Counted from the first letter of the stretch, positions 33,737 to 43,410 are shown. The stretch: DNA of 64,000 nt from Clostridium brassicae (GCF_026738875.1 NZ_JAPQFJ010000006.1:1-64000), one strand, 5' to 3'. The notes: a model not told the origin generated them from the letters alone. Made by a program: numbers and translations.

Positions 33737-34653
33737 ATAAGAAATAAAAGTGTCACCACCTCTATTTCTAAAGAATCACTAAGGTAATTAAAAACCGCTC
33801 ACCATGCAAAAACACCCATCGTGAGTATTTTTTAATTTATAATGGGCTAAAGCCTAATTGTTCCAGTCGAAACCTTCTCCAGTACAAATATTAATAAGGG
33901 CAAAAGTTATTTATTCTAAAATAAAAATCAAACAGTATTTAGGGAGTTTCCGCTTCCACTTAAGAGAAGTAATAATGAGTTAAAATGGACAAGCTTTTCA
34001 CCTATATGCTCTGGAGCAATAACAATGCAGTTAGGTCAAAAGCTTATCCATTTTTTATTTATCCGTTGTCTAGGTGCTCTAACACTTTAACTTTTATAAG
34101 TTAAGGTGAAGAGCACCACGACACTGGATTAGTTCAGCTAAACTAAATAGGAATTTACAAATCCTATTTAGTAAGATTCACTTTATCCGCCTGTAGGCGA
34201 TGTTAGCGTCATGAGCCACGTCTTGGACTTATGACTTATCATATAAACAATAGTTTATTTTTGGCATAGTAAATTTTTATGTATAAAAATATATCATTAA
34301 TATGCAATTAGAATCAAGATTTGATTTAATTAGTTTTAATATAGTTTATTTAAGAAACGGACGAAAAAGTGGTTGAAAATTATAATTAAAATTTATTATT
34401 ACAACCTAAATATATAAGGTTAGTGGTTTTAGTTTATTATAAGATCTCTATACGAAATATATTGAGTGTTTAATTTAGAATGAATTTTGTTATATAACAA
34501 TAAAAATTTAAAGTTTAATATTGAAATTCATAGTATAATATAGAAATTACTACACAGTTTAAATAAAGTGCGTAGCAAATATGGTACAACAAGTTATGAC
34601 AAAATCGTACCATGTTATGACTTACAACTAAAGTTACAATACCTGTTTTTTAT
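33737..34653 (+). other. Large non-coding interval with a dense run of hairpins
   Basis: 917 bases without a credible gene. Hairpins: 33982-33998 with 34038-34054 (17 bases, one mismatch, then a T-run, terminator-like); 34073-34117 (GGTGCTCT/AGAGCACC outside, CACTTTAACTT/AAGTTAAGGTG inside); CTAAATAGGA/TCCTATTTAG 34143-34171; CGCC-TGTA-GGCG 34188-34199. GC content rises here above the flanks. It looks like a structured RNA or the non-coding end of a lost mobile element. From 34260 on the sequence is plain AT-rich. Confidence 0.55.
34581..34621 (+). promoter_or_regulatory. Putative operator before the flavoprotein gene
   Basis: ATGGTAC (34581-34587) and GTACCAT (34607-34613) are perfect complements 19 bases apart, overlain by two direct GTTATGAC copies. 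It is about 75 bases before the start at 34696, a plausible regulator site. Confidence 0.45.
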
Positions 34654-34695
34654 ATGAATTTACATGTTAAATATGATATTTATGGAGGTAGTATA

Positions 34696-35325
34696 ATGAA
34701 AGTATTGGGGATAGTAGGGAGTAGAAGAAAAAATGGTAATACAGCATATTTGGTGCAGCAAGCACTAGATGCAATTGAATGCAAAAAAATTGAAACTGAA
34801 TTGATTTTTCTTGGAAATTATAATATTAGAGGGTGTACTGGGTGTGAAGGATGTAAGGACACATACAAATGCGTAATAATGGATGATATGCAGAAATTAT
34901 ATCCACGTATACTAGAGGCAGATGCTATTATTATAGGTTCACCTACATACTTTTATAATATAACCTCAGATATGAAGGCTTTTATTGAAAGGTTTTATTG
35001 TTTTCAAGTCTTTGCAGAAGATGACCGTTCAGTTTGGTCAAGTATCAATGAAGTATTAGGAGGAAAATATGCTGTAGTTATATCTATCTGTGAACAAAAT
35101 GATGAAAAAGATATGGGATTTACTGCTGAAGCTATGAGTAAACCTCTTGAAGGTTTAGGGTATAGAGTAGTAGAGACTGTTAAAATTCTAAAATTGTTTA
35201 AAAAGGGAGATGTACTGCAAAATCAAGATGCTTTAGATCAAGTAAAAAGGGCTGGAAAAAAGCTAGAAAAAACGATTAGGCTAAGAAAAGAAACAGAGGA
35301 AAAACTTAAATTATATGTAGAGTAG
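34696..35325 (+). CDS. Iron-sulfur flavoprotein / NADPH-dependent FMN reductase family
   Basis: A 209-residue protein. It opens with a flavodoxin-like FMN site (VLGIVGSRRKNGNTAYLV), has GSPTYFYNITSDMKAFIERF, and between them the cysteine cluster C47-x2-C50-x2-C53-x5-C59, the compact motif of iron-sulfur flavoproteins, which carry FMN and a 4Fe-4S cluster. The start at 34696 follows TGGAGG; the longer frame from 34654 is not needed. Such proteins pass electrons in anaerobes, often in oxidative-stress defence; the substrate is unknown. Confidence 0.8.
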   Translation: MKVLGIVGSRRKNGNTAYLVQQALDAIECKKIETELIFLGNYNIRGCTGCEGCKDTYKCVIMDDMQKLYPRILEADAIIIGSPTYFYNITSDMKAFIERFYCFQVFAEDDRSVWSSINEVLGGKYAVVISICEQNDEKDMGFTAEAMSKPLEGLGYRVVETVKILKLFKKGDVLQNQDALDQVKRAGKKLEKTIRLRKETEEKLKLYVE

Positions 35326-35329
35326 ATTA

Positions 35330-35488
35330 AAAAATGAAGCAGCAAAGACTATATTTAAAGGAGAAAATTTAATAGATTTATATTACTATGTGAACGAATT
35401 TAATTTATACAAATATCAAGATTATGTTCATTTTATTGATGAAGTTTATAAATCGGAAGCTAAATATATATCTAAGTTTTTGCTTTAA
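35330..35488 (+). pseudogene. Gene fragment, C-terminal part
   Basis: Open frame NEAAKTIFKGENLIDLYYYV, then NEFNLYKYQDYVHFIDEVYK to a TAA at 35486. There is no start or ribosome site. It reads like real protein of an unknown family whose 5' part is missing. Confidence 0.4.
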
Positions 35489-35516
35489 TAATTATATAAA
35501 GAACAAACTGTGCAAT

Positions 35517-35542
35517 AGTGTGTAAGATAATTACACACTTTT
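35517..35542 (+). terminator. Hairpin terminator
   Basis: TGTGTAA and TTACACA flank a short loop, followed by seven T. It follows the flavoprotein gene and the fragment. Confidence 0.6.
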
Positions 35543-36018
35543 TTTGTTGTAAAAGATTGATTTTGCATACATATGTAATGGCATACAATTTGCTGTGAAA
35601 TATATAACAAATGTTTATTAAATAATTCATAGTTGACTGTAAAATTATTAGTAAAAAAACTTATATTAAATTCTAAAATAAATTATGTATTAAATAATAA
35701 TTAATATTTTTATAAAAACTTATTTTATTCTAGGATTAATAGAGATAATTTTTTGATGAATTAAAATTTAAGATTTATATAATTTATATATTTTTTTGTG
35801 GATTGTGGAATTTTATTATCTCAAAATGCTCTAAATAGGGTTATCTATGCACATAAAGGAAATGAAAATATAGCAGTATTAGGATATTTATATGGATTTG
35901 ATGAATATTCAGAGAATACATACATTATATGTTCTCAAAATTAATAGAAGAGTATAAGCATGGAAACATTAAGCCAGAGGCTCAAGAATGTTTTTGTTAT
36001 ATGGATAGGAGAAGTAAA
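35543..36018 (+). pseudogene. AT-rich gap with a gene fragment at 35798-35944
   Basis: GTG at 35798 opens VDCGILLSQNALNRVIYAHK, then GNENIAVLGYLYGFDEYSEN and a TAA at 35942, with no ribosome site. A frame overlapping its end (from 35929) leads into the HAD gene, but that gene has its own start. The first 250 bases of the gap show nothing. Confidence 0.35.
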
Positions 36019-36768
36019 ATGAAAGTTTTAGTTAGTGATTTGGATGGTACATTAATATCCACTGTAACCAAACAAATAGAGTTAAATGATATTAAAGGAA
36101 TAAAGAAATTTCAAAATAGAGGGAATGTGTTTATTCCTGCTACTGGTAGAGGAGTAGTAAATTATAGTAAAGCAATATCAAAATATAATATTCCGCCACA
36201 TGATTATGCAATTTTATCTAATGGTTCGGTTATTATTGATAAAGAATTTCATGTTATAAGAAGTAAAGGCTTGAATATACAAATAATTAATAAAGTTATT
36301 CCAATATTATTATCTATAGATTTTTCTAAAATAGTTGAAATTACAATGGTTGAAATAAATCATAATTATACATTTAACACCTTAAAAGATCTAGAATATG
36401 GAATAAGTAATTTAAACAAAGAAAAAGTATTAACAATTAGTTTAGAATTCAAGTCAACAACTCACCGAAGAAATGCTGAAACTAAATTTCGTAGTCTTAA
36501 TAATTTGTATTTTGAATTATTATGTAATAATCAATTTATAGATATATTGCCCAAAAATGTTAATAAAGCAGAGGCCATTAAATTTCTTTTAGATAATTAT
36601 ATAGTGGGGCATAAAGAACTTTATACAATAGGTGACGGAGAAAATGACCTCTGTATGTTTAAAATGACTAAAAATAGTTATACATTTAATAGAGTAGATA
36701 CTATTATAAAAGAAGAGGCGAATAATATAATAGATAATTTCTCTGATATAATGAAACTTATTATGTAG
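36019..36768 (+). CDS. HAD-superfamily phosphatase (Cof-like)
   Basis: A 249-residue protein with all HAD motifs: VLVSDLDGTLI (nucleophile D7 and D9), the later lysine region, and TIGDGENDLCMF (motif IV). The cap and fold order fit Cof-type sugar-phosphate phosphatases. The ATG at 36019 after GGAGAAG is chosen over a 30-codon longer frame that probably belongs to an upstream fragment. Substrate unknown. Confidence 0.8.
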   Translation: MKVLVSDLDGTLISTVTKQIELNDIKGIKKFQNRGNVFIPATGRGVVNYSKAISKYNIPPHDYAILSNGSVIIDKEFHVIRSKGLNIQIINKVIPILLSIDFSKIVEITMVEINHNYTFNTLKDLEYGISNLNKEKVLTISLEFKSTTHRRNAETKFRSLNNLYFELLCNNQFIDILPKNVNKAEAIKFLLDNYIVGHKELYTIGDGENDLCMFKMTKNSYTFNRVDTIIKEEANNIIDNFSDIMKLIM

Positions 36769-37002
36769 TAATAAATTTTATTATATTTTAATAGTAGAAA
36801 TACAAAAAATGCAAGGGATTCCTTGTGTTTTTTAATTGTCTAAAATTTGTGTTTTTTATTGGAAAGAAAGCTAAATACCTATGTTTGTAATGGTTGTGAA
36901 ACTATTGGTAAATGCTTTTCAATTTACAAAGTGGCATCTCGTGTTACTATTGAGGCAGAAAACATTTACCTGGATATTAATGTATAAAAAAGTATTCATC
37001 TA

Positions 37003-37054
37003 TTGACAAAATGTAATCAGTAGATTACAATACAAATGTAAACAATTGATTACA
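37003..37054 (+). promoter_or_regulatory. Promoter with two palindromic operators
   Basis: TTGACA (37003-37008), 17 bases, TACAAT (37026-37031). TGTAATC-AGTA-GATTACA (37012-37029) covers the spacer and -10, and TGTAA...TTACA (37037-37054) follows. This suits autorepression by the XRE protein encoded directly downstream. Confidence 0.7.
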
Positions 37055-37075
37055 TTTTGTTAAGGAGGTAATACC

Positions 37076-37288
37076 TTGATACGGAATCGAATTAAGGTTT
37101 TGAGAGCAGAGCGTGATTGGACTCAAGCTGATTTAGCTGAAAAGGTAGGTATTTCTCGCCAAGCAGTTATATCAATTGAGAAGTATAAATATACTCCCTC
37201 ATTAGAATTAGCTTTCAAAATTGCAGAAGTTTTTAATGTTTCAATCAATGAAGTTTTTGAACACAAGGAGGGTGAAAACGATGAATGA
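37076..37288 (+). CDS. XRE-family regulator (autoregulated pair)
   Basis: A 70-residue protein starting with TTG after AAGGAGG: RIKVLRAERDWTQADLAEKV, GISRQAVISIEKYKYTPSLE is an XRE domain with no extra part. It overlaps the next gene by eight bases. Small XRE/membrane-protein pairs of this type occur in many Firmicutes, with the XRE protein repressing its own operon; the palindromes upstream support that here. Confidence 0.85.
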   Translation: MIRNRIKVLRAERDWTQADLAEKVGISRQAVISIEKYKYTPSLELAFKIAEVFNVSINEVFEHKEGENDE

Positions 37289-37604
37289 ACAAACTACTAT
37301 AGTATTTTTCCTTATTGTTGGTACTATCATTACTCTTTTTCTTTATATATGGAAAGCTAAAAAGGAGATTAATTATAAAAAAGATGAACGTTGGCAATTT
37401 ATCCAGAACAAAGCTAATAATGTGGCAAATTATTCAAACCAAATCTTGATAGTATTTGTAGTTGTTATAGATATAATAGCAGCATTTTCTGATGTTCAAA
37501 TGACCTTTACATTAGATAGAATTATAACATATGTTATAATATTCATAGGGTTGCGAAATGCGATAGAATTATTTGCATTAAAATATTTTGATAAGCGAAT
37601 GTAA
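37281..37604 (+). CDS. Three-helix membrane protein paired with the XRE regulator
   Basis: A 107-residue protein. Hydrophobic helices at about residues 6-23, 54-70 and 78-95; the middle loop is basic (KAKKEINYKKDERWQFIQNK). The ATG overlaps the stop of the XRE gene, with GGAGGGTG before it. It resembles DUF2178-like partners of XRE regulators. A structurally similar pair lies at 53727-54300. Confidence 0.7.
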   Translation: MNEQTTIVFFLIVGTIITLFLYIWKAKKEINYKKDERWQFIQNKANNVANYSNQILIVFVVVIDIIAAFSDVQMTFTLDRIITYVIIFIGLRNAIELFALKYFDKRM

Positions 37605-37697
37605 ACATATTAGTATTAACTAATTAACCTTGTTTGCACTGTGAAATCTAAAATGATATACTAAAGAAAATACTTTAATAAAGTATAGAGGTGTATG

Positions 37698-38825
37698 ATG
37701 ACAAAAAAAGAAGTTAATAACATGGAAGTAAAAAAGAACAATAGAAATCGTATCTTCCGATATATTTGTAAGTGTGACAAGACATCCAATCCAGAGATTT
37801 CTTACGAGTTGAAGATGAGTCTGCCTACAGTGACCCAGAATACAAAAGAGTTAATGGAACGCGGGCTAATTGAAGAAGTAGGAGAGTTTCAATCTACTGG
37901 TGGAAGGAGAGCAAAGGCGTTATCTGTTGTTGCTGATTCCAGATTAGCGGTTGGTCTTGATATTACTAAAAATCATGTTGAATTGCTGTTGACGAATCTT
38001 ACAGGAAAGATTCTAAAATATGATCGTTTCGATTATCCATATAGTGTTGAGGATGAGTATTATCGTGAGATAAACAAAAGGCTGGAGGGCTTTTTGGATG
38101 AGAGTGTCAAGGAACGGGAAAAAATCCTTGGGATCGGAATTTCATTTCCGGGAATTGTAAATTTACAGGAGAAAGTGGTTTCATATTCTCATATGTTGGG
38201 TTTGAAAGCATTACCTCTTGCGGAAGTAAGTCGTTTTTTCGCTTATCCTTGCTGTTTTCTTAATGATGCTAATGCGGGAGCATATGCGGAAGGTATTAAT
38301 AAGGAAATCCAAGAGAGATTTTTCTATTTATCATTAAGCAACACAGTGGGAGGTGCGATTTTTAATTGTAATGAGTTGATTCAGGGAAAAAATTTCCGAT
38401 GTGGAGAGGTTGGGCATATGACAATTGTTCCAGATGGAGTTAACTGTTATTGTGGAAAATCAGGTTGTCTGGATGTATATTGCTCAGCAAGATATCTTTC
38501 TGATGCTACGGGTGGAAATTTGGCTCTTTTTTTTGCAGAATTGGAAAGAGGAGAAAAGGAAATCACAGATATATGGGAAAGATATACTACATATCTATCA
38601 GTAGCTATTAATAATATACATATGGTTTTAGATTGTGACATTATTCTAGGAGGATATGTAGGCAGCTATATAGAAAGCCATATTCAGGACATAAGGCAGA
38701 AAGTTTCGCAAAGAAATACATTTGCAGAGGATGGTATGTTTGTAAGAGGATGTAATTATAAAATTGGTGCGGCAGCTTTAGGGGCAGCGCTAAAGGTAAT
38801 AGAATCATTTGTTGAACAGGTGTAA
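37698..38825 (+). CDS. ROK-family transcriptional regulator (XylR/NagC-like)
   Basis: A protein of about 375 residues. An N-terminal winged helix (NPEISYELKMSLPTVTQNTK) is followed by a ROK sugar-kinase-like domain with GIGISFPGIV, GGAIFNCNELIQG, the EVGHM catalytic-site remnant and the zinc motif CYCGKSGCLDVYCS. Such proteins release DNA on binding a sugar or sugar phosphate. Located before a polyol dehydrogenase, GPH transporter and xylulokinase, it is probably their repressor. The start is the second ATG of an ATGATG pair, better spaced from GAGGTG. A terminator separates it from the catabolic genes, which have their own promoter. Confidence 0.85.
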   Translation: MTKKEVNNMEVKKNNRNRIFRYICKCDKTSNPEISYELKMSLPTVTQNTKELMERGLIEEVGEFQSTGGRRAKALSVVADSRLAVGLDITKNHVELLLTNLTGKILKYDRFDYPYSVEDEYYREINKRLEGFLDESVKEREKILGIGISFPGIVNLQEKVVSYSHMLGLKALPLAEVSRFFAYPCCFLNDANAGAYAEGINKEIQERFFYLSLSNTVGGAIFNCNELIQGKNFRCGEVGHMTIVPDGVNCYCGKSGCLDVYCSARYLSDATGGNLALFFAELERGEKEITDIWERYTTYLSVAINNIHMVLDCDIILGGYVGSYIESHIQDIRQKVSQRNTFAEDGMFVRGCNYKIGAAALGAALKVIESFVEQV

Positions 38826-38844
38826 GGTTAAAAATAGTGGTTCA

Positions 38845-38878
38845 AAGAGAGAGCTTGGAATAAAGGGCTCTCTTTTTT
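38845..38878 (+). terminator. Hairpin terminator after the ROK gene
   Basis: GAGAGC (38849-38854) and GCTCTC (38867-38872) followed by a run of T. Confidence 0.65.
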
Positions 38879-38947
38879 TATTGCACAATATGCTAATAGA
38901 AGCATAGAATTTTTTGTATATATAGAAAAAATTTAAAAAGGGTTCTA

Positions 38948-39002
38948 TTGACAAACGTTTACATATAATATAATATAAACACATAATAAAAGTGTTTTAT
39001 TA
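38948..39002 (+). promoter_or_regulatory. Promoter and candidate operator of the pentitol genes
   Basis: TTGACA at 38948 runs into AAACGTTT, a palindrome that looks like a relaxed catabolite-response element, then a TATAAT-rich -10 region (38964-38979). TAATAAAA-GTG-TTTTATTA (38984-39002) is a perfect 8-bp inverted repeat just after it, a candidate site for the ROK regulator. Confidence 0.55.
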
Positions 39003-39039
39003 AGTATAAATAAAAGTAGGAAAATAAGGGGGATACATC

Positions 39040-40095
39040 ATGAAAGGTAAAATGAAAGTTGCAGTTATGCCTGAAATTGGAAAGATTCAATTAGAGGAGC
39101 GTGACATTCCTAAACCAAAAGATGATGAGGTGCTAGTTAAATTAGAATATGTAGGTATTTGTGGAAGTGATCTACATTATTATGAAACAGGGGCTATTGG
39201 TGATTTTATTGTTGAACCACCTTTTGTTCTAGGGCATGAGCCAGGTGGAACTGTGGTGGAAGTAGGGGAAAATGTAAAACATTTAAAGATTGGAGACCGC
39301 GTTGCACTAGAACCGGGAAAGACTTGCGGACACTGTGAATTTTGTAAAACAGGTCGTTATAATCTTTGTCCAGATGTGGTTTTCTTTGCTACTCCTCCTG
39401 TAGATGGAGTTTTTCAGGAATATGTTGCTCATGAGGCGGAGCTTTGTTTTAAATTACCAAACAATGTAAGTACCATGGAGGGAGCACTAATTGAACCTTT
39501 AGCAGTAGGATTTCATGCAGCTATGCAGGGAAATGCTAAGGCTGGACAAATAGCGGTGGTTATGGGAGCAGGTTGTATAGGATTAGTAACGATGATGGCA
39601 TTGAAGGCAATGGGAGTTTCTAAAGTGTACGTTGTGGACATTATGGGAAAACGTCTTCAAAAAGCGCTAGAATTGGGAGCAGATGGGGTTATTAACGGAA
39701 GCACAACAGATGTGGTTCAAAAAATCATGGAACTAACAGATGGAAAGGGCTGTGATTTAGCAATTGAAACGGCAGGAACACAGGTTACAACGATACAAGC
39801 TATGCACATGATTAAGAAGGGCTCTACAATTGTGCTTGTGGGTTACAGCAAAAATGGAGAGATGAACCTGCCTATGGGCCTTGCACTGGATAAGGAACTC
39901 ACATTTAAAACTGTATTTCGTTATCGTCACATCTACCCAATGGCTATTGATGCAGTTGCTGCGGGAAAAGTAAATCTGAAAGGCATTGTGACAGACGTAT
40001 TTAAATTAGATGAAGCACAGAAAGCTATGGATTACAGCGTGAATAATAAATCAGATATTGTAAAGGCAGTCATTCGCATTTCTGAAGAAAAATAG
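39040..40095 (+). CDS. Zinc-dependent polyol dehydrogenase, probably xylitol dehydrogenase
   Basis: A 351-residue medium-chain dehydrogenase. Catalytic zinc: GICGSDLHYYETG and LGHEPGGTVVEVG; structural zinc: CGHCEFCKTGRYNLC; NAD site: VVMGAGCIGLVTMMALKAMG then VVDIMGKR. The sequence fits the sorbitol/xylitol dehydrogenase branch (xylitol + NAD to D-xylulose). The neighbouring xylulokinase supports a product of D-xylulose, so xylitol or D-arabitol is the likeliest substrate. GGGGG lies upstream of the ATG. Confidence 0.85.
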   Translation: MKGKMKVAVMPEIGKIQLEERDIPKPKDDEVLVKLEYVGICGSDLHYYETGAIGDFIVEPPFVLGHEPGGTVVEVGENVKHLKIGDRVALEPGKTCGHCEFCKTGRYNLCPDVVFFATPPVDGVFQEYVAHEAELCFKLPNNVSTMEGALIEPLAVGFHAAMQGNAKAGQIAVVMGAGCIGLVTMMALKAMGVSKVYVVDIMGKRLQKALELGADGVINGSTTDVVQKIMELTDGKGCDLAIETAGTQVTTIQAMHMIKKGSTIVLVGYSKNGEMNLPMGLALDKELTFKTVFRYRHIYPMAIDAVAAGKVNLKGIVTDVFKLDEAQKAMDYSVNNKSDIVKAVIRISEEK

Positions 40096-40239
40096 GCATA
40101 GTATTTGAAATTTTATGAAAACACCTTCGGAATAATGCTTTATGATATGTTCGGGGGTGTTTTTAAAGAGAAAGGGCGGTATTTTGTACCATAGATGAAA
40201 AGGCAAATCGAGCGGCATTTATAAACGAGGAGGATTAAA

Positions 40240-41616
40240 ATGGAAAGCAAACAAACTAATATAAAAGTACCATTAATCAGTAAAATTGCTTATGGCATGG
40301 GAGATGTGGGATGTAATTTCAGTTGGATGTTTGTAGGAAATTTTCTTATGATTTTCTATACAGATGTGTTTGGTATTAGTATGAGTGCTGTGGCAGGTCT
40401 TATGTTGTTTTCTAGATTTTGGGATGCTATTAATGATCCGATAATTGGAAGGTTAAGCGATAAAACAAATACCAGATGGGGAAGATACCGACCATGGCTT
40501 TTATTTGCGGCACCATTGACTGCGGTTGTATTGATGTTGACGTTTTGGGCTCATCCTGACTGGTCTTCAACGAATAAAATTATTTATATGGCAGTAACTT
40601 ATTGCATCTTGGTATTGGGATATACTTGCGTAAACATTCCTTATGGGACATTGTGCGGAGCAATGACGCAGAATATTGAAGAACGTGCAAAAATTAATAC
40701 ATCTCGTTCTGTTAGTGCCATGGCTGCTATTGGTGTTATTAATATTATAACGGTTCCACTGATTGATGCGCTTGGCAAAGGAAGTGATAAAAAAGGATAT
40801 CTTCTGACTGCTGTTTTATACGGATGCATTTTTGCTCTTTGCCATATTTTCTGTTTTGCTAAAACAAAAGAAGTGTTGGAGATACCGGAGAAGCAAAAAA
40901 TATCATTAAAAACACAATTGGTAGCTGTAGTAAAAAACAGACCATACATGATTGCGCTTGCTGGACAGTTCCTCTTTGGTATGACCTTTTACGGAAGAAA
41001 TGCAGATATGTTGTACTACTTCACTTATGTGGAAGGAAATAAGGCATTATTTAGCACTTATTCTTTCTGCATTATTATTCCGTCTATTATTGGTGCAGCT
41101 TGTTTTCCAATTTTGTTTAAGCTTACAAATAACAAAGGTAGATCAGCATCTATATTTGCGCTACTGACAGGAATTAGCATGTTTTCTATGTACTTCTTTA
41201 CAGTAGGAGAGTCACCTTTTCTATTTTATGTGTTTTCATGTATTTCACAGTTTTTCTTTTCAGGGTTTAATACTTCTATTTATGCCATTATTCCAGACTG
41301 TGTGGAATATGGGGAATGGAAAACGGGGCTACGCAATGACGGATTTCAATATGCATTTATATCATTAGGAAATAAAGTCGGAATGGCGATAGGAACATCT
41401 TTATTAGCAGGCGCTATGGGAATGTGTGGATATGTGGCAAATCAGCAGCAGAATCAGGAAGTGATTGCAGTAATAAAGCATTCATTTACAACAGTTCCTG
41501 GGGTTTTATGGATTGTGACATCTGCTGTTTTATTTTTCTATCGTCTAAATAAGGACTCTTATAACAACATTTTAAGTGAAATTAAGCAGAAAAAGGAAGA
41601 AATACATTGTGAATAA
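40240..41616 (+). CDS. GPH-family sugar/polyol symporter
   Basis: A 458-residue membrane protein with about 12 helices. LFSRFWDAINDPIIGRLSDK, then TNTRWGRYRPWLLFAAP is the signature loop of glycoside-pentoside-hexuronide:cation symporters. It probably imports the polyol oxidised by the preceding dehydrogenase. A hairpin with AAACACC/GGTGTTT (about 40118-40165) in the gap before it may lower downstream expression. GGAGG precedes the ATG. Confidence 0.85.
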   Translation: MESKQTNIKVPLISKIAYGMGDVGCNFSWMFVGNFLMIFYTDVFGISMSAVAGLMLFSRFWDAINDPIIGRLSDKTNTRWGRYRPWLLFAAPLTAVVLMLTFWAHPDWSSTNKIIYMAVTYCILVLGYTCVNIPYGTLCGAMTQNIEERAKINTSRSVSAMAAIGVINIITVPLIDALGKGSDKKGYLLTAVLYGCIFALCHIFCFAKTKEVLEIPEKQKISLKTQLVAVVKNRPYMIALAGQFLFGMTFYGRNADMLYYFTYVEGNKALFSTYSFCIIIPSIIGAACFPILFKLTNNKGRSASIFALLTGISMFSMYFFTVGESPFLFYVFSCISQFFFSGFNTSIYAIIPDCVEYGEWKTGLRNDGFQYAFISLGNKVGMAIGTSLLAGAMGMCGYVANQQQNQEVIAVIKHSFTTVPGVLWIVTSAVLFFYRLNKDSYNNILSEIKQKKEEIHCE

Positions 41617-41654
41617 TATGTCAGAATTGAAAACTATTATTTTGGAGGTATCAT

Positions 41655-43133
41655 ATGTTATATATTGGAGTTGATCTCGGTACATCAGCCGTAAAGTTGC
41701 TGTTAATGGATGAAACAGGAAAAATCCATAATATTGTTTCGAAGGAATATCCGCTGTATTTTGTGCATCCAGGATGGTCAGAACAGAAACCTGAGGATTG
41801 GTATGCACAGACACTAGCGGGAATCGAAGAGTTGATTTCAAACTGCAAGAAGGGAGATATTGCTGGCATCAGTTTTGGAGGACAGATGCACGGCTTGGTT
41901 GCCCTTGATGCGAAGGATAATGTTATTCGTCCGGCGATTTTATGGAATGACGGAAGAACTGGAAAAGAGACGGATTACCTGAATCAGGTAATTGGAAAGG
42001 AAAAACTTTCCGAGTATACGGCGAATATTGCGTTTGCTGGATTTACTGCACCGAAAATCCTATGGATGAAGGAACAGGAGCCAGAAAACTTTGTACGGAT
42101 AGCGAAAATTATGTTACCAAAGGATTATTTGGCGTATCGCTTAAGTGGAGTGCATTGCACGGATTATTCTGATGCTTCTGGAATGTTGCTTCTTGATGTA
42201 AAAAATAAATGCTGGTCAAAAGAAATGATGGAAATATGCGGTGTGTCTGAAGAACAATTACCGAAGTTGTATGAGAGTTACGAGGTTGTGGGAACGTTAC
42301 AGCCAGATATTGCAGGAAAACTGGGATTGTCATCAGATGTAAAAATTATTGCAGGAGCTGGGGACAATGCGGCTGCCGCTGTCGGAACCGGAACGGTGGG
42401 TGACGGTATGTGCAATATTTCCTTGGGAACCTCTGGAACGATTTTTATTTCTAGTAAGACTTTTGGTGTAGATAAGAATAATGCATTGCACTCTTTTGCT
42501 CATGCAGATGGATATTACCATCTGATGGGGTGTATGCTGAGTGCTGCCTCATGTAATAGGTGGTGGATGGAACAGATTTTGAAGACAACGGAATATGTAA
42601 AAGAACAAGAAAATATTGTAAAATTGGGTGAAAACAAGGTGTTCTATTTGCCGTATCTGATGGGAGAACGCTCACCGCATAATGATCCCAAAGCGAGGGC
42701 AACTTTTACCGGAATGACGATGGATACCACCCGTGAGGAAATGACACAGGCAGTGTTGGAAGGTGTGACATTCGGTCTGCGGGATTCCCTAGAAGTTGCA
42801 AGAAGTTTGGGAATTAAGATTGAGCGCACAAAAATTTGCGGTGGCGGAGCTAAAAGTATGCTGTGGAAAAAGATTATTGCAAATGTGATGAATCTTACAG
42901 TAGATGTGATTGAGAGTGAGGAAGGACCGGGTTATGGTGGTGCCATTCTTGCGGCAGTAGGATGTGGTGAATTTTCTTCTGTGGAAGAAGCAGCAGGAAA
43001 ACTTGTAAAAATCATTGATACCATAGAGCCGGAACCGAAGTTGGTAGAAAAATACGAGGAACGGTATCAAAAATTCCGTCGGATTTATCCTACAATGAAA
43101 GAACTGTTTCATACACTAGCAGAAAATAAATAA
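41655..43133 (+). CDS. xylB: Xylulokinase
   Basis: A 492-residue FGGY kinase: N-terminal phosphate loop YIGVDLGTSAVKLLLMD, substrate region SFGGQMHGLVALD, AGAGDNAAAAVGTGTVGDG and ICGGGAKSMLWKKI near the nucleotide site. It phosphorylates D-xylulose to D-xylulose 5-phosphate, feeding the pentose phosphate pathway. Last gene of the pentitol locus, with a GGAGG site. Codon use is less AT-rich than in most of the window, suggesting origin from another Firmicute. Confidence 0.92.
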   Translation: MLYIGVDLGTSAVKLLLMDETGKIHNIVSKEYPLYFVHPGWSEQKPEDWYAQTLAGIEELISNCKKGDIAGISFGGQMHGLVALDAKDNVIRPAILWNDGRTGKETDYLNQVIGKEKLSEYTANIAFAGFTAPKILWMKEQEPENFVRIAKIMLPKDYLAYRLSGVHCTDYSDASGMLLLDVKNKCWSKEMMEICGVSEEQLPKLYESYEVVGTLQPDIAGKLGLSSDVKIIAGAGDNAAAAVGTGTVGDGMCNISLGTSGTIFISSKTFGVDKNNALHSFAHADGYYHLMGCMLSAASCNRWWMEQILKTTEYVKEQENIVKLGENKVFYLPYLMGERSPHNDPKARATFTGMTMDTTREEMTQAVLEGVTFGLRDSLEVARSLGIKIERTKICGGGAKSMLWKKIIANVMNLTVDVIESEEGPGYGGAILAAVGCGEFSSVEEAAGKLVKIIDTIEPEPKLVEKYEERYQKFRRIYPTMKELFHTLAENK

Positions 43134-43365
43134 AAAACTGTGTATAAAAATATTAGTATAATAGTACAAAAAAATGTTCACATCAATAAGTTATTTTGAT
43201 ATAATTTTCAACAGTTGGTATTTAACACACGTTGAGACGGTAATAAGGCTTAAAAAGAAACACAGCTAGAAGTATTGGTATAACTAGGGTTACAAAATGG
43301 TGAAAATAGTATATGTTTCTTGATACGTGGTTAGGAAACAGAGAGAAAAGAAAATATAGCTGGGG

Positions 43366-43410
43366 AAAGCCCTTGAGTGTAGAGGACGCACTTGAGGGCT
43401 TTATTTTTTT
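43366..43410 (+). terminator. Hairpin terminator of the pentitol operon
   Basis: AAAGCCCT (43366-43373) and AGGGCTTT (43395-43402), then an A and a T-run. It is 230 bases past xylB; the gap between shows an AAGAAACA/TGTTTCTT pair but no gene. Confidence 0.65.

Noticed and set aside
38034-38052. GATTATCCATATAG as another island site
   Set aside because: It lies within the ROK coding sequence and lacks the outer arms; chance match.
42109-43112. Several minus-strand ORFs in xylB
   Set aside because: Shadows of a gene with full FGGY kinase motifs.
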